In this document: piece after piece, positions 17,749 to 24,929 of the stretch | How the letters are laid out: the number at the start of each line of letters is the position of its first letter | How positions within the stretch are numbered: position 1 is the first letter of the stretch | Assembly: GCA_964414205.1 (NCBI GenBank) | Contig: CAYPVP010000001.1 | Coordinates: 1-64,000 of the forward strand | DNA length: 64,000 nucleotides | DNA from: STD2-102 sp964414205 | GTDB taxonomy: Bacteria > Bacillota > Clostridia > Christensenellales > CAG-917 | Direction: 5' to 3' | The notes under the pieces: model-generated | Told to the model about the DNA's origin: nothing | Seen by the model: the letters and a program-made list of their open reading frames with translations, nothing else | Database searches by the model: none | Program-made: the position numbers and the translations under genes

Positions 17749-19179
17749 TCATTTTTCAAAGACATAGAAAGGAACAAACATATCATTTGGCAAAAACAAG
17801 CCATGTTTTCCATATTTGTTTTGATTTTCATCAAGCAATTCAACATGTCCATGGTCAGCAGTCATCACAACTTTTCCATCAAATTTTTTTGCAAGTTCAA
17901 CAATGTAATTTTCAATTTCCAAAACTTTTTCAATCGATTTTGTGGAACTAAAACCAAATTTATGGTTTGCATCATCAATTCCGTGAAAATGCACTACAAT
18001 TACTTCTTTTCCATCATTGATTGAATTTTCAGCCGATTGGTAGACAGCATAATCTGTGTAGCCATTTTCATCTGCTAAATTCAATGTTGGTTCAATTGAA
18101 GTTCCAATCAACTTGCTATTTCCTTCAATAAAAGCAACGCTTTTGTTTTTATCCTTTGCATAAACAAAAATGTCATCACAAGCCATTTGTTTGAATGGTC
18201 TTGCAAAAATTCCAGTTTCAAGTGGAGATTTTCCACCAAGCATCGTAGCAAGCCCAACTGGTGATATGGCAGGGTTCATAACTGCACTGACTTGCATGAT
18301 TTGTTCATATGCAAAAAGTTTTGAACTTTGATTCAGCAGTTTTTGTTGTGCCATGCCAAATCCATCGAGAAGAACAAACATAACTTTTTGGTTGGCATCG
18401 ACTGATTGTTTCATTTCATCGTATATTGAAGAAATGAGTTTTGTTGTTCCAATTGTAAAGCCAAAAACAGGTTTGAACTCTCCTGATGAAGATTTGCAAT
18501 GAATTTTTCCATTTTTCCAAATGCAATTTTTGCTTGCAACATTGCTTTCAACCCCAAAATCTTCAAAATACACATTGCATTTTTCATTTTTTGTCAGTTC
18601 AAAAGCAGTTACATTTTTTTTGGGAACAAATTTTTTTGCAACCACTCCATTCATAGAATTTTCAGCATCCAATTCAAAAAAACTTTTTTTGTCTTTTCCA
18701 CTCAAAAATTTTGTTGCATTTTGAGAAAGCACCTTTATGCCTGATTCGACATTTTCTTTTGAAACAACGGTGACGTCAACAATATCTTTCAATCTTACAG
18801 CACGAGGATGCACCGAACTGTATGCACAAATTTGTTCTTCCGATTGATAAAAATAGAGTCCTTTTGCACTTTCTTCCTCAATTTCCACACTAATTCCGTC
18901 ACTTGCTGTCACAAAAAGGGTGTTGCTTTGCGAAATTTTGCTGATTTTTGAAAGCAAATCATCAACATTCCAACCATTCATTGTTTCGTTGTTTTGTCCA
19001 ACAAAATTTTGTTTTGCACATTCATTAAGGTCTAAAACAACAAAGTTTTTTTGTATGTCGCCATTGAAAATCAATTCTATTTTTTTTGCTGGTTGTTCAT
19101 CGCCCTTGCAACCAAACAAACACATTGTCAACAAAACCAATAGCAATGCAACCATCCCATTTTGAATTTTCTTTCTCAT
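17749..19179 (-). CDS. Two-domain lipoprotein: sulfite-oxidase-like module plus phosphodiesterase-type domain
   Basis: 476 residues. Lipobox LFGC at Cys24. Residues about 30-140 resemble the small sulfite-oxidase-like modules coded nearby (GWNVDDLLSKI, FVTASDGISVEI). Residues about 225-476 are an alkaline-phosphatase-superfamily domain of the nucleotide pyrophosphatase/phosphodiesterase type: VLLDGFG, a Thr/Ser-rich nucleophile region with LATMLGGKSPLETGIF, FHGIDDANHKFG, TADHGH and KHGLF. So it should be an enzyme on the outer face that cleaves a phosphoester or sulfoester. It is cotranscribed with the ECF core and may trim the substrate before uptake (inference). Confidence 0.78.
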   Translation of the reverse strand: MRKKIQNGMVALLLVLLTMCLFGCKGDEQPAKKIELIFNGDIQKNFVVLDLNECAKQNFVGQNNETMNGWNVDDLLSKISKISQSNTLFVTASDGISVEIEEESAKGLYFYQSEEQICAYSSVHPRAVRLKDIVDVTVVSKENVESGIKVLSQNATKFLSGKDKKSFFELDAENSMNGVVAKKFVPKKNVTAFELTKNEKCNVYFEDFGVESNVASKNCIWKNGKIHCKSSSGEFKPVFGFTIGTTKLISSIYDEMKQSVDANQKVMFVLLDGFGMAQQKLLNQSSKLFAYEQIMQVSAVMNPAISPVGLATMLGGKSPLETGIFARPFKQMACDDIFVYAKDKNKSVAFIEGNSKLIGTSIEPTLNLADENGYTDYAVYQSAENSINDGKEVIVVHFHGIDDANHKFGFSSTKSIEKVLEIENYIVELAKKFDGKVVMTADHGHVELLDENQNKYGKHGLFLPNDMFVPFYVFEK

Positions 19180-19241
19180 TTCATACCTTCCCCAAATTTA
19201 TTTGCCACATCACATAGTTTTTGTGATGTAATTTTCAGTTT

Positions 19242-19265
19242 AAAAATCAAAATTTTTTTTGATTT
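19242..19265 (-). terminator. Weak intrinsic terminator after the S-component gene
   Basis: AAATCAAAA (19244-19252) pairs with TTTTGATTT (19257-19265), followed on the minus strand by a short T run. A second inverted repeat, CATCACA/TGTGATG, lies at about 19207-19229 just ahead of the phosphoesterase gene. Confidence 0.4.
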
Positions 19266-19307
19266 ACAATTTGCATAGATTTTCTTTTTAGAAATTCTAC
19301 AAAAATG

Positions 19308-19365
19308 CTTTTGTTTGTTATTTTTTGTTTGTTATTTTCTGTTTGCTATTTTTGCAAATTTTCGT
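19308..19365. repeat. Short tandem repeat at the 3' end of the S-component gene
   Basis: Three imperfect copies of a 13-14 bp unit (plus strand TTTGTTATTTTTTG-like) span the stop codon at 19346 and run on into the coding tail. Confidence 0.55.
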
Positions 19366-20242
19366 TTGTTGTGTTTATGTCTGTTGTTTCGTTTTTGATG
19401 TTTTTGCTTTTTGACACATCAAAAACATCTATGCTTTCTTCCACAAACACACTTTTAAAATTCGCTTTTGACTTCATTTCTTTTTGAATTTCGCTTTTTT
19501 CACTTTCATCAAAACTGCAACATTGTTGGTGTTCAGCCGATGTAATTTTTTTAGAATTTTTTGTTGTCACTATACAATTTTTTTTCAAACTGCTTTTTAT
19601 AGATTTTTTTTCATTGTTTTCTTCAATGTTTTCTTCATCAAAAATTTTGATCAATTCACTGTTTGCTTTTTCTCTTTTCAAAACTCCACTTTTTTCAATT
19701 CCCTTGAAAGCAAAATATCCCACAATTCCACCAATCGCCCCTGAAAAGCCCGCAGTCAACAAAACAAACAAAAAAGGCATCCATTCAAGTTTAAAAAACA
19801 AAAGGTTGCTAAAAATTGTTCCTACAACATTTGCAAGAATTGTTGCTAGAAAAAATTGAAAAAGCGAATAGGTGTTTTTTCTTGAAAATAAAAAAACAAT
19901 TTCAACCAGCAACGCAGGCAAAATGTAGGTAATAACTGTCCAAACTCCGTGACTACCTGGTGCGCCAGTCAAAATCATAATCAAGGTTTGCAAAACTGCA
20001 ACCATCAATGCTGAAAAATGTTTTCCGGTGATGGCAATGGCAAGTGGTAGCCAAAGCATATAAAACCCACCTGCAATTGCACCTCCTGGAATTCCCAAAG
20101 GACTTGTCACCATTCTCACCAAAATGCCCACTACTGTTTTGAACCCAATGCTGACAGCAGTGAGCATGGCAATCAAAACCAAGTCGAAAACGGAGAATGG
20201 TTGCTGAAATTTTTCTTTCATTTTTCCTTTGAGTTGTTTCAT
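19346..20242 (-). CDS. ECF transporter S component (YkoE-like) with long cytoplasmic tail
   Basis: 298 residues. About residues 10-180 form a six-helix S component with the pattern of the YkoE/thiamin-precursor type: SPLGIPGGAIAGGFYMLW and GAPGSHGVW. The remaining 115 residues are hydrophilic, rich in Lys, Glu, Ser and Asn, and include CC; S components normally end after the last helix, so this tail is unusual. ATG 20242 lies one base after the stop of the upstream lipoprotein; ATG 20221 behind AAAGGA is an alternative. Belongs to the leader-controlled transcript, while T and A subunits are in the next transcript. Substrate not known. Confidence 0.85.
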   Translation of the reverse strand: MKQLKGKMKEKFQQPFSVFDLVLIAMLTAVSIGFKTVVGILVRMVTSPLGIPGGAIAGGFYMLWLPLAIAITGKHFSALMVAVLQTLIMILTGAPGSHGVWTVITYILPALLVEIVFLFSRKNTYSLFQFFLATILANVVGTIFSNLLFFKLEWMPFLFVLLTAGFSGAIGGIVGYFAFKGIEKSGVLKREKANSELIKIFDEENIEENNEKKSIKSSLKKNCIVTTKNSKKITSAEHQQCCSFDESEKSEIQKEMKSKANFKSVFVEESIDVFDVSKSKNIKNETTDINTTNENLQK

Positions 20243-20243
20243 T

Positions 20244-20753
20244 TTAGGACAAAACCAAAGTTTCGATTTGTTGCACGATTGAATTTGATGATGAACTTGT
20301 TTTGTCAGAAATAAATCTTGGAGATTTTTCATCAATAGCGAATGCACCATTTTCTACAATTCCAATCGAAATATAACTATTTTCAAATGATGATATTCCA
20401 CAATCCTTAGAATATGTTCCAGAAGTTCCTTTCACGCTTGTAAATTCAGGCAAAACAATGTTTGCTTTTTCGCAAAGGCTTTTCAAATTGTAGCAGACAT
20501 AAACAACTGTTTTCATCGTTCCAGTTTTGTTTGTAGTTGTCATCGTGATTTGTTCTTGCTGTACTTTTGCCAAAGTTGCTTTGCTAATTGTTCCAAGGCT
20601 TTGTTCTCCATGTAGCACTTCAACACTGACAGCCAAATCAGTTGGAATGTCATATGTAGTAGTTCCTTTGTCTCCACCACAAGCACACAGTGAAACTGCC
20701 ATCATTGCAACAACAGCAATGGTCAATGATATAATACCAATTTTTTTCCTCAT
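20244..20753 (-). CDS. Small lipoprotein with sulfite-oxidase-like module
   Basis: 169 residues. Lipobox LCAC at Cys25, then a single domain: SLGTISKATLAKV, CYNLKSLCEKANI, an extended strand region, and SPRFISD near the end. The order of segments matches the modules coded on both sides but is shorter and degenerate. Start ATG 20753 has GGAG 6 nt upstream. It sits between the tandem-module lipoprotein (17 bp) and the S component (1 bp), so its product should be made with them and act at the outer face. Confidence 0.68.
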   Translation of the reverse strand: MRKKIGIISLTIAVVAMMAVSLCACGGDKGTTTYDIPTDLAVSVEVLHGEQSLGTISKATLAKVQQEQITMTTTNKTGTMKTVVYVCYNLKSLCEKANIVLPEFTSVKGTSGTYSKDCGISSFENSYISIGIVENGAFAIDEKSPRFISDKTSSSSNSIVQQIETLVLS

Positions 20754-20770
20754 AATTTTCTCCACAATTT

Positions 20771-21982
20771 TTATATTTTTTCAACAGACAAAATTTTGTG
20801 TCCATTGAGCATAAATTGTCCATTCACTTTTTCAATTTCTACACTTTGAATTTCAGAAAACGAAAAAGTTCCATCTCCACCACTTGTGACAACTTTGAAA
20901 CTAGAATTTTCTTCATTCATTTTGATGAGTTGCAAAACATCTTTCAATAAAATTTTTGAGTTTTCATCGCTGTCAAACCTGTCAAAAGCGACTTTCAAAG
21001 AAACCAACGCTGTGCTAGAAACAGACATTGACAGTGTGTTTTTGACACACATTCCTTTCAAAATGTTTTTTCCCTCAAACAAAGGAGCATGAAGTTCATT
21101 TTGCAAAGTGCTTCCTTCAATTTGCGATTTGTAAACCAAAAACGCATCGTTGAAATATTCATAACTTTTGAAGCATATATATTCTCTTGTGAAACCGTTT
21201 TGTCCATCAGTGACGTAGTCCCAAGCAGACATAAACATTTTGTCATTTTGAGTTGACACAAGCACACCTGATTCAAAAAGTTTTTTCAAACTCAAACCAT
21301 AATAAGAAACATTTTTTGTTTCGCCTGAGATTGTTTCTTGTTTTTCAAAGGAATCATTAAATTTTGTTTCTTCAAGTCCTTCTACAAAAGTAACCTTTGT
21401 TGCCTTTGGAGGATTTAAAGTCGCATTTGAAAAAGATATTTTGCTTAGTTTTTTTGCCCAAGAGTTTGCACTTTGGTTTGGGAAAACGGCTCGCAAAGCC
21501 CCACTTTTTTGATTAGAATTCAAAACAACATTGTCATATTCCAACGCCAAAATCATTTTTGAACCACCATGTTCTTGACTGAAAGTATCAACTGTCAAAA
21601 TTGTTTCATATCCATCAGTTGCAAAAAGAGCCATTGAACTGTATGCTCCCGAAACAACGCCCCCTGCATACTTTTCTAGCACATCATCAAGATAGACACC
21701 TTTCAAAGTGTGTGGAATCAAATTTCCATCATCATCTTGTTTGTCCGAGGCATAAACAGGTGATGAAGAAGTATATGTAACTTTTTTGAGTTCATAGACG
21801 GTTTTGATTTGCAACTTTGTCAAAACCAAAGGCGTTGGTGTCAGCCCTTCAATGGTCAATTCATATTGGTCATCATTGACAGGGGTGGCATCACCTGGTT
21901 TGTCACAGCCAGCAAAGACAAAGGTTGCAAGCATCAGCAACATCAAAATTGTCAGCACAACAGCACAATGTTTACGTTTCAA
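20771..21982 (-). CDS. Lipoprotein with two tandem sulfite-oxidase-like modules
   Basis: 403 residues. Lipobox VFAGC at Cys26. First module (about 40-185): LTIEGLTPTPLVLTKLQ, GVYLDDVLEKYAGG, FATDGYETILTV, GALRAVFPN. Second module (about 190-390): a diverged repeat with YYGLSLKKLFESG and a 36-residue insertion. No cysteine apart from the lipobox and one late residue, so no molybdenum ligand. The start is TTG at 21982, 7 nt after GGAGGA; the ATG inside that spacer is followed at once by a stop. First gene behind the switch-like leader, and likely an external binding protein for the ECF system (inference). Confidence 0.75.
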   Translation of the reverse strand: MKRKHCAVVLTILMLLMLATFVFAGCDKPGDATPVNDDQYELTIEGLTPTPLVLTKLQIKTVYELKKVTYTSSSPVYASDKQDDDGNLIPHTLKGVYLDDVLEKYAGGVVSGAYSSMALFATDGYETILTVDTFSQEHGGSKMILALEYDNVVLNSNQKSGALRAVFPNQSANSWAKKLSKISFSNATLNPPKATKVTFVEGLEETKFNDSFEKQETISGETKNVSYYGLSLKKLFESGVLVSTQNDKMFMSAWDYVTDGQNGFTREYICFKSYEYFNDAFLVYKSQIEGSTLQNELHAPLFEGKNILKGMCVKNTLSMSVSSTALVSLKVAFDRFDSDENSKILLKDVLQLIKMNEENSSFKVVTSGGDGTFSFSEIQSVEIEKVNGQFMLNGHKILSVEKI

Positions 21983-22003
21983 TCTACATTCCTCCCTCAA
22001 AAC

Positions 22004-22033
22004 AAAAAAACTCTCTGCCACAGCAAAGAGTTT
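22004..22033 (-). terminator. Leader terminator (expression platform)
   Basis: Minus strand AAACTCTTTGC pairs with GCAGAGAGTTT (11 bp, one G-U) around loop TGTG, followed by seven T. It ends 21 bp before the TTG start, so it must be bypassed for the lipoprotein and S-component genes to be expressed. Confidence 0.85.
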
Positions 22034-22140
22034 GCACACAAAAATATGCAAGTTCTTTTCGCAGTGGAAGGGTGCAACTTTTCAAAAGCACCCCCGTTTT
22101 GCATTCCATAGTTTCCCTTAGGATTTGCAAAATCGAACTT
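22034..22140 (-). ncRNA. Riboswitch-like three-way-junction leader, class not assigned
   Basis: The transcript predicted to start at 22140 opens with P1 (22135-22140 with 22050-22055, AAGTTC/GAACTT), which encloses P2 (22126-22132 with 22097-22103, TTTTGCA/TGCAAAA) and P3 (22088-22093 with 22070-22075, GCACCC/GGGTGC on the plus strand). Junction strands are purine-rich. Just beyond P1, TTGCA/TGCAA could form a hairpin that overlaps both P1 and the foot of the terminator. It has the shape of a ligand-sensing aptamer. Short strings (AAGGGAA, CCACTG) recall cobalamin elements but most of that consensus is missing, and TPP motifs are absent. Confidence 0.6.
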
Positions 22141-22146
22141 AACATA

Positions 22147-22174
22147 ATTTTATCATATCGCTATTGAGAGTCAA
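22147..22174 (-). promoter_or_regulatory. Promoter of the switch-controlled lipoprotein and S-component unit
   Basis: Minus strand: -35 TTGACT (22169-22174), 16-nt spacer, -10 TAAAAT (22147-22152) with an extended TGA before it. The start point falls on the first base of P1. Confidence 0.78.
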
Positions 22175-22178
22175 TAGC
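22160..22178. promoter_or_regulatory. Inverted repeat over the -35 box
   Basis: GCTATTGA, 3 nt, TCAATAGC: an 8-bp perfect dyad that covers the -35 box, a likely operator in addition to the RNA switch. Confidence 0.55.
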
Positions 22179-22259
22179 CAACCAAAACAAAAAGCATTCA
22201 AACCATGCACAATTTTGTCACTTTGTGCAAAGATAAGTCATTGAAGAAATTTTGTTCAA

Positions 22260-22781
22260 TTATTTTACAAACATAATCAAAGAATTGACAGCATTGATGA
22301 CTGCATTGCTTGAATAGGTTGCGCCTGTTACAAGAGTGATGTCAACACCCTCACCAGGTTTCGCCCCTCCAATCAGTTGCTTTGAAGCCAAAACATCAAT
22401 TCCCACAAATTGATTCATAAAAGAGTCTTTCAATGGTCGGTCATCTTGGGTGTCATAAATTTTGATTTTTTCAATTTTATAATCTTTTGTCAAAATTGCG
22501 ACATCCATATTTTTTCTGTATGCCCCAACTGCTTTGATGAAATATACAGATTTTGCGCCACTTTGCATTTGCCACGAAACTTCGCCAGTTTCAAATTTGT
22601 TCTGTTTGTCAAAACCAACTGTCTGATATTCAGCAACGTTTTCGCCAATTACAGACATAACACTTTTTTGTTCACTTGTAGCATTGCTATCATTGCAACC
22701 TACAAAAGCAAACAACATCACTGACACCAAAAGTGTCAAAATTGCAAAATTGATAATTTTTGTTGTAGTATTTTTTCTCAT
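22260..22781 (-). CDS. FMN-binding-domain lipoprotein
   Basis: 173 residues. Lipobox AFVGC at Cys29, then an FMN_bind domain ending in VTGATYSSNAV, where Thr155 of TGAT is the residue that flavin transferases (ApbE) modify in this family. It should carry FMN covalently on the outer face and pass electrons in respiratory or extracellular electron chains. Start ATG 22781; the upstream site is poor (AAAGGG 12 nt away). Divergent from the rubrerythrin gene. Whether it works with the ECF proteins downstream is open; it has its own unit, since a promoter lies after it. Confidence 0.85.
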   Translation of the reverse strand: MRKNTTTKIINFAILTLLVSVMLFAFVGCNDSNATSEQKSVMSVIGENVAEYQTVGFDKQNKFETGEVSWQMQSGAKSVYFIKAVGAYRKNMDVAILTKDYKIEKIKIYDTQDDRPLKDSFMNQFVGIDVLASKQLIGGAKPGEGVDITLVTGATYSSNAVINAVNSLIMFVK

Positions 22782-22872
22782 AATTTTGTTATGCCCTTTC
22801 TCAATCAAACTATTCACAAATCTGAATGTTTATTTTTTTTAAAATTGGAGACTATATACAAAGAGGTGAAAT

Positions 22873-23469
22873 ATGGAACTTTTAAAAAGCAAAACTTTTG
22901 AAAACCTTGCAAAATCTTTTGCAGGTGAATGTCAAGCCCATGTCCGTTACAAATTTGTTGAATATGGCGCACGAAACGAAGGCTATGAAGCAATGGCAAA
23001 ACTTATTGATGAAGTTGTGTATCAAGAATTCAATCATGCAAGAATGTTTTACACATTCATTCAAAGTGCAACAAAAGAAACAATCAAAAATGTGGACATT
23101 TGCACAGGTTTTCCATTCAAAGAAAAATGGAATTTGCTAGACAACTTAAAATTTTCTGTTGAAGATGAAACAAACGAATCAGAAAAAATTTATCCTGAAT
23201 ACGAAAGAATTGCCAGAGAAGAAGGGTTTGATGAAATTGCCGACCTATACAAAAACATCATTCAAGTTGAAAATTGCCACAAAATGCTGTTTCAACAACT
23301 TCATGACCAACTAAAAAATGATACTATGTATGCAAAACAACAAGCAACAAAATGGAAATGTGGTTCTTGTGGCTATGAAGAAACTTCAAAATCAGCATTC
23401 AAAAAATGTCCGTTGTGCAAAGCAGAACAAGGTGTTGTGCTTTTGAAAATTGAAGACAATGCCAATTAA
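22873..23469 (+). CDS. Rubrerythrin
   Basis: 198 residues. A ferritin-like four-helix diiron domain (about 1-150; Glu and His ligands in ECQAHVRY, QEFNHARMF, and NCHKML) is followed by a rubredoxin domain with CGSCGY and CPLC. It reduces hydrogen peroxide in anaerobes with electrons from reduced rubredoxin or NADH oxidoreductases. ATG 22873 has AGAGGTG upstream. A TATATA box precedes it but I cannot fix a -35 box. Confidence 0.96.
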   Translation: MELLKSKTFENLAKSFAGECQAHVRYKFVEYGARNEGYEAMAKLIDEVVYQEFNHARMFYTFIQSATKETIKNVDICTGFPFKEKWNLLDNLKFSVEDETNESEKIYPEYERIAREEGFDEIADLYKNIIQVENCHKMLFQQLHDQLKNDTMYAKQQATKWKCGSCGYEETSKSAFKKCPLCKAEQGVVLLKIEDNAN

Positions 23470-23487
23470 AAGGTCGCTTTGACCTTT
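23469..23487. terminator. Short hairpin between convergent genes
   Basis: AAAGGTC pairs with GACCTTT around GCTTT; it overlaps the 3' ends of both the rubrerythrin and hydrolase genes. The T tail is weak on both sides. Confidence 0.4.
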
Positions 23488-24538
23488 ACATAAATTTTTC
23501 TACAAATTCAAAAACATTTTGCCAATAGTTTGGAAACGTGCAAGAATTTGCATGCACAGCGCCTTGTTGAACATACAATTTTTTTTCACATTTTGCAGAT
23601 TCAAACAACTCATAAACCATTTTTGTTGGAACAAACTCATCTTTGTCACCATGAACAAACATGATTGGAGTTTTGCATTTTGCAACCTGCGACTTTGCGC
23701 TTGCTTCGACAAAATCAAAACCTATGTTGTCAATCATCATCGCCCTACAAACATCAACAATTGGTGAATCTTTCAATTTCCCATACCTAAAAAAGCAATG
23801 GTTCAATTCTTCATAAGCATTTGTATATCCACAATCTTCAACGGCAACTTTGACATTTTTAGGCAAATTCTCACCAACCGTTGACATTATTGTTGCGCCA
23901 CCCATTGAAACACCATAAAGAACAATTTGTGCATTTTCATCATTTTGAATGATTTTTTCTATCCACAACAAAATGTCTTTTCTTTCTGTCCAGCCAAGTG
24001 TAATGATTTCACCTTCGCTTTCTCCGTGTGCACGTGCATCAGGCAAAAGAATGTTGTATCCATTTTGCAAAAATTGTTTGCCGTGATATGCCATAGATTT
24101 GGCATTTCTTCCATAGCCGTGACAAATGATTGCATATTTGTTTGTTGGGTTTTTAGTTTTGACATTCAGTGCGTGCAAATTTAAGCCATCAAAACTTTTT
24201 ATATATGACGATGTCGAAACAGAATCAATCCAATCAAGATATTCTTGGTCATCGCTTGGGCTGTAATGGTCGAGGGTGAAAAGTGGCTTTCCAATTCCTT
24301 GTTTAAACCATTCAAACCCCGAGCGTGTGAGTCCAACTTCCAACATGATGGCAGGAATTATGGCAAAAAACAAAATCAAGAAAACGGCAAGAACAGACAC
24401 TGAACTTGCAAAAATTGTTGCAAAAATTTTCTGTTTTTTAGAATCTTTTTTGCGTTTTTCATCTTTTACAATTTTTACACTTTCACAGTTTGATGACATT
24501 TCACAAACAGTCATGTCAATTTTTTCATTTCTTTTCAT
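23486..24538 (-). CDS. Membrane-anchored alpha/beta hydrolase
   Basis: 350 residues: a charged N-terminus, one membrane helix (about 38-62), then an alpha/beta hydrolase domain on the outside or in the membrane face. The nucleophile elbow is GVSMGGAT, an oxyanion-side motif HGYGRNAKS precedes it, and the late Asp and His are in HGDKDEFVP and GAVHANS. Similar clostridial proteins are annotated as serine aminopeptidase- or esterase-like; substrate unknown. Start ATG 24538 has GGAGG. The stop lies inside the hairpin shared with rubrerythrin. Confidence 0.88.
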   Translation of the reverse strand: MKRNEKIDMTVCEMSSNCESVKIVKDEKRKKDSKKQKIFATIFASSVSVLAVFLILFFAIIPAIMLEVGLTRSGFEWFKQGIGKPLFTLDHYSPSDDQEYLDWIDSVSTSSYIKSFDGLNLHALNVKTKNPTNKYAIICHGYGRNAKSMAYHGKQFLQNGYNILLPDARAHGESEGEIITLGWTERKDILLWIEKIIQNDENAQIVLYGVSMGGATIMSTVGENLPKNVKVAVEDCGYTNAYEELNHCFFRYGKLKDSPIVDVCRAMMIDNIGFDFVEASAKSQVAKCKTPIMFVHGDKDEFVPTKMVYELFESAKCEKKLYVQQGAVHANSCTFPNYWQNVFEFVEKFM

Positions 24539-24635
24539 GTTTCCTCCTTTGCAAATTTTGAACTTGTGAACTAGTTGGTTAGAAAACAGATTAAGTTTTT
24601 TGTTTGCCACTCATACTATGCTATATTTTTTCCAA

Positions 24636-24656
24636 ATTGTATCTTTCAATTACAAT
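24636..24656. promoter_or_regulatory. Inverted repeat upstream of the hydrolase gene
   Basis: ATTGTA, 9 nt, TACAAT, about 100 bp upstream of the hydrolase start in an A/T-rich promoter region; possible operator. Confidence 0.3.
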
Positions 24657-24744
24657 ATAATATATCAAATGTAAAAAATCAAGAAAACATTTTTATTCAA
24701 TCAAATTTTCTGTTAGATTTTCTTGTAAATTTGCACATTAAATT

Positions 24745-24862
24745 TTAGCGTTAGATTATGTCGTTGAATTTTTATGTCGAGTTTTCATGTTGAATTTTCA
24801 TGTTGAATTTTTATGTCGAGTTTTACATTGAATTTTTATGTCGAGTTTTACATTGAATTTTG
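24745..24862. repeat. 25-bp tandem repeat behind gapA
   Basis: Two exact copies of a 25-bp unit (24803-24827 and 24828-24852; core TTTATGTCGAGTTTTACA) plus a partial third, with more diverged copies to the left. It begins a few bases outside the gapA terminator. Confidence 0.85.
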
Positions 24863-24867
24863 TCAAT

Positions 24868-24897
24868 CAAAAAAGCCACCAAAATTTGGTGACTTTT
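24868..24897 (-). terminator. gapA terminator
   Basis: Minus-strand stem AAAGTCACCAAA / TTTGGTGGCTTT with small loop and a T run on each side. Confidence 0.88.
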
Positions 24898-24929
24898 TGT
24901 TTGTTTTGATTTTGCAAATCTAAAATCTA

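Larger units (their letters stand above)
24539..24929. other. Hydrolase promoter region and repeat-bearing gap
   Basis: This 390-bp gap holds the A/T-rich promoter region of the hydrolase (left part), a tandem repeat (24745-24862) and the terminator of the gapA gene (right end). No reading frame with a ribosome binding site was found. Confidence 0.6.

Noticed and set aside
22034..22140. TPP riboswitch
   Set aside because: The CUGAGA and GAUCUGG-type motifs are absent.
22034..22140. Cobalamin riboswitch
   Set aside because: Only short strings fit (AAGGGAA, CCACTG); the B12-box and its partner helices cannot be drawn. Left open for a covariance-model search.
24745..24862. CRISPR array
   Set aside because: Units are adjacent with no unique spacers, and no cas gene is present.
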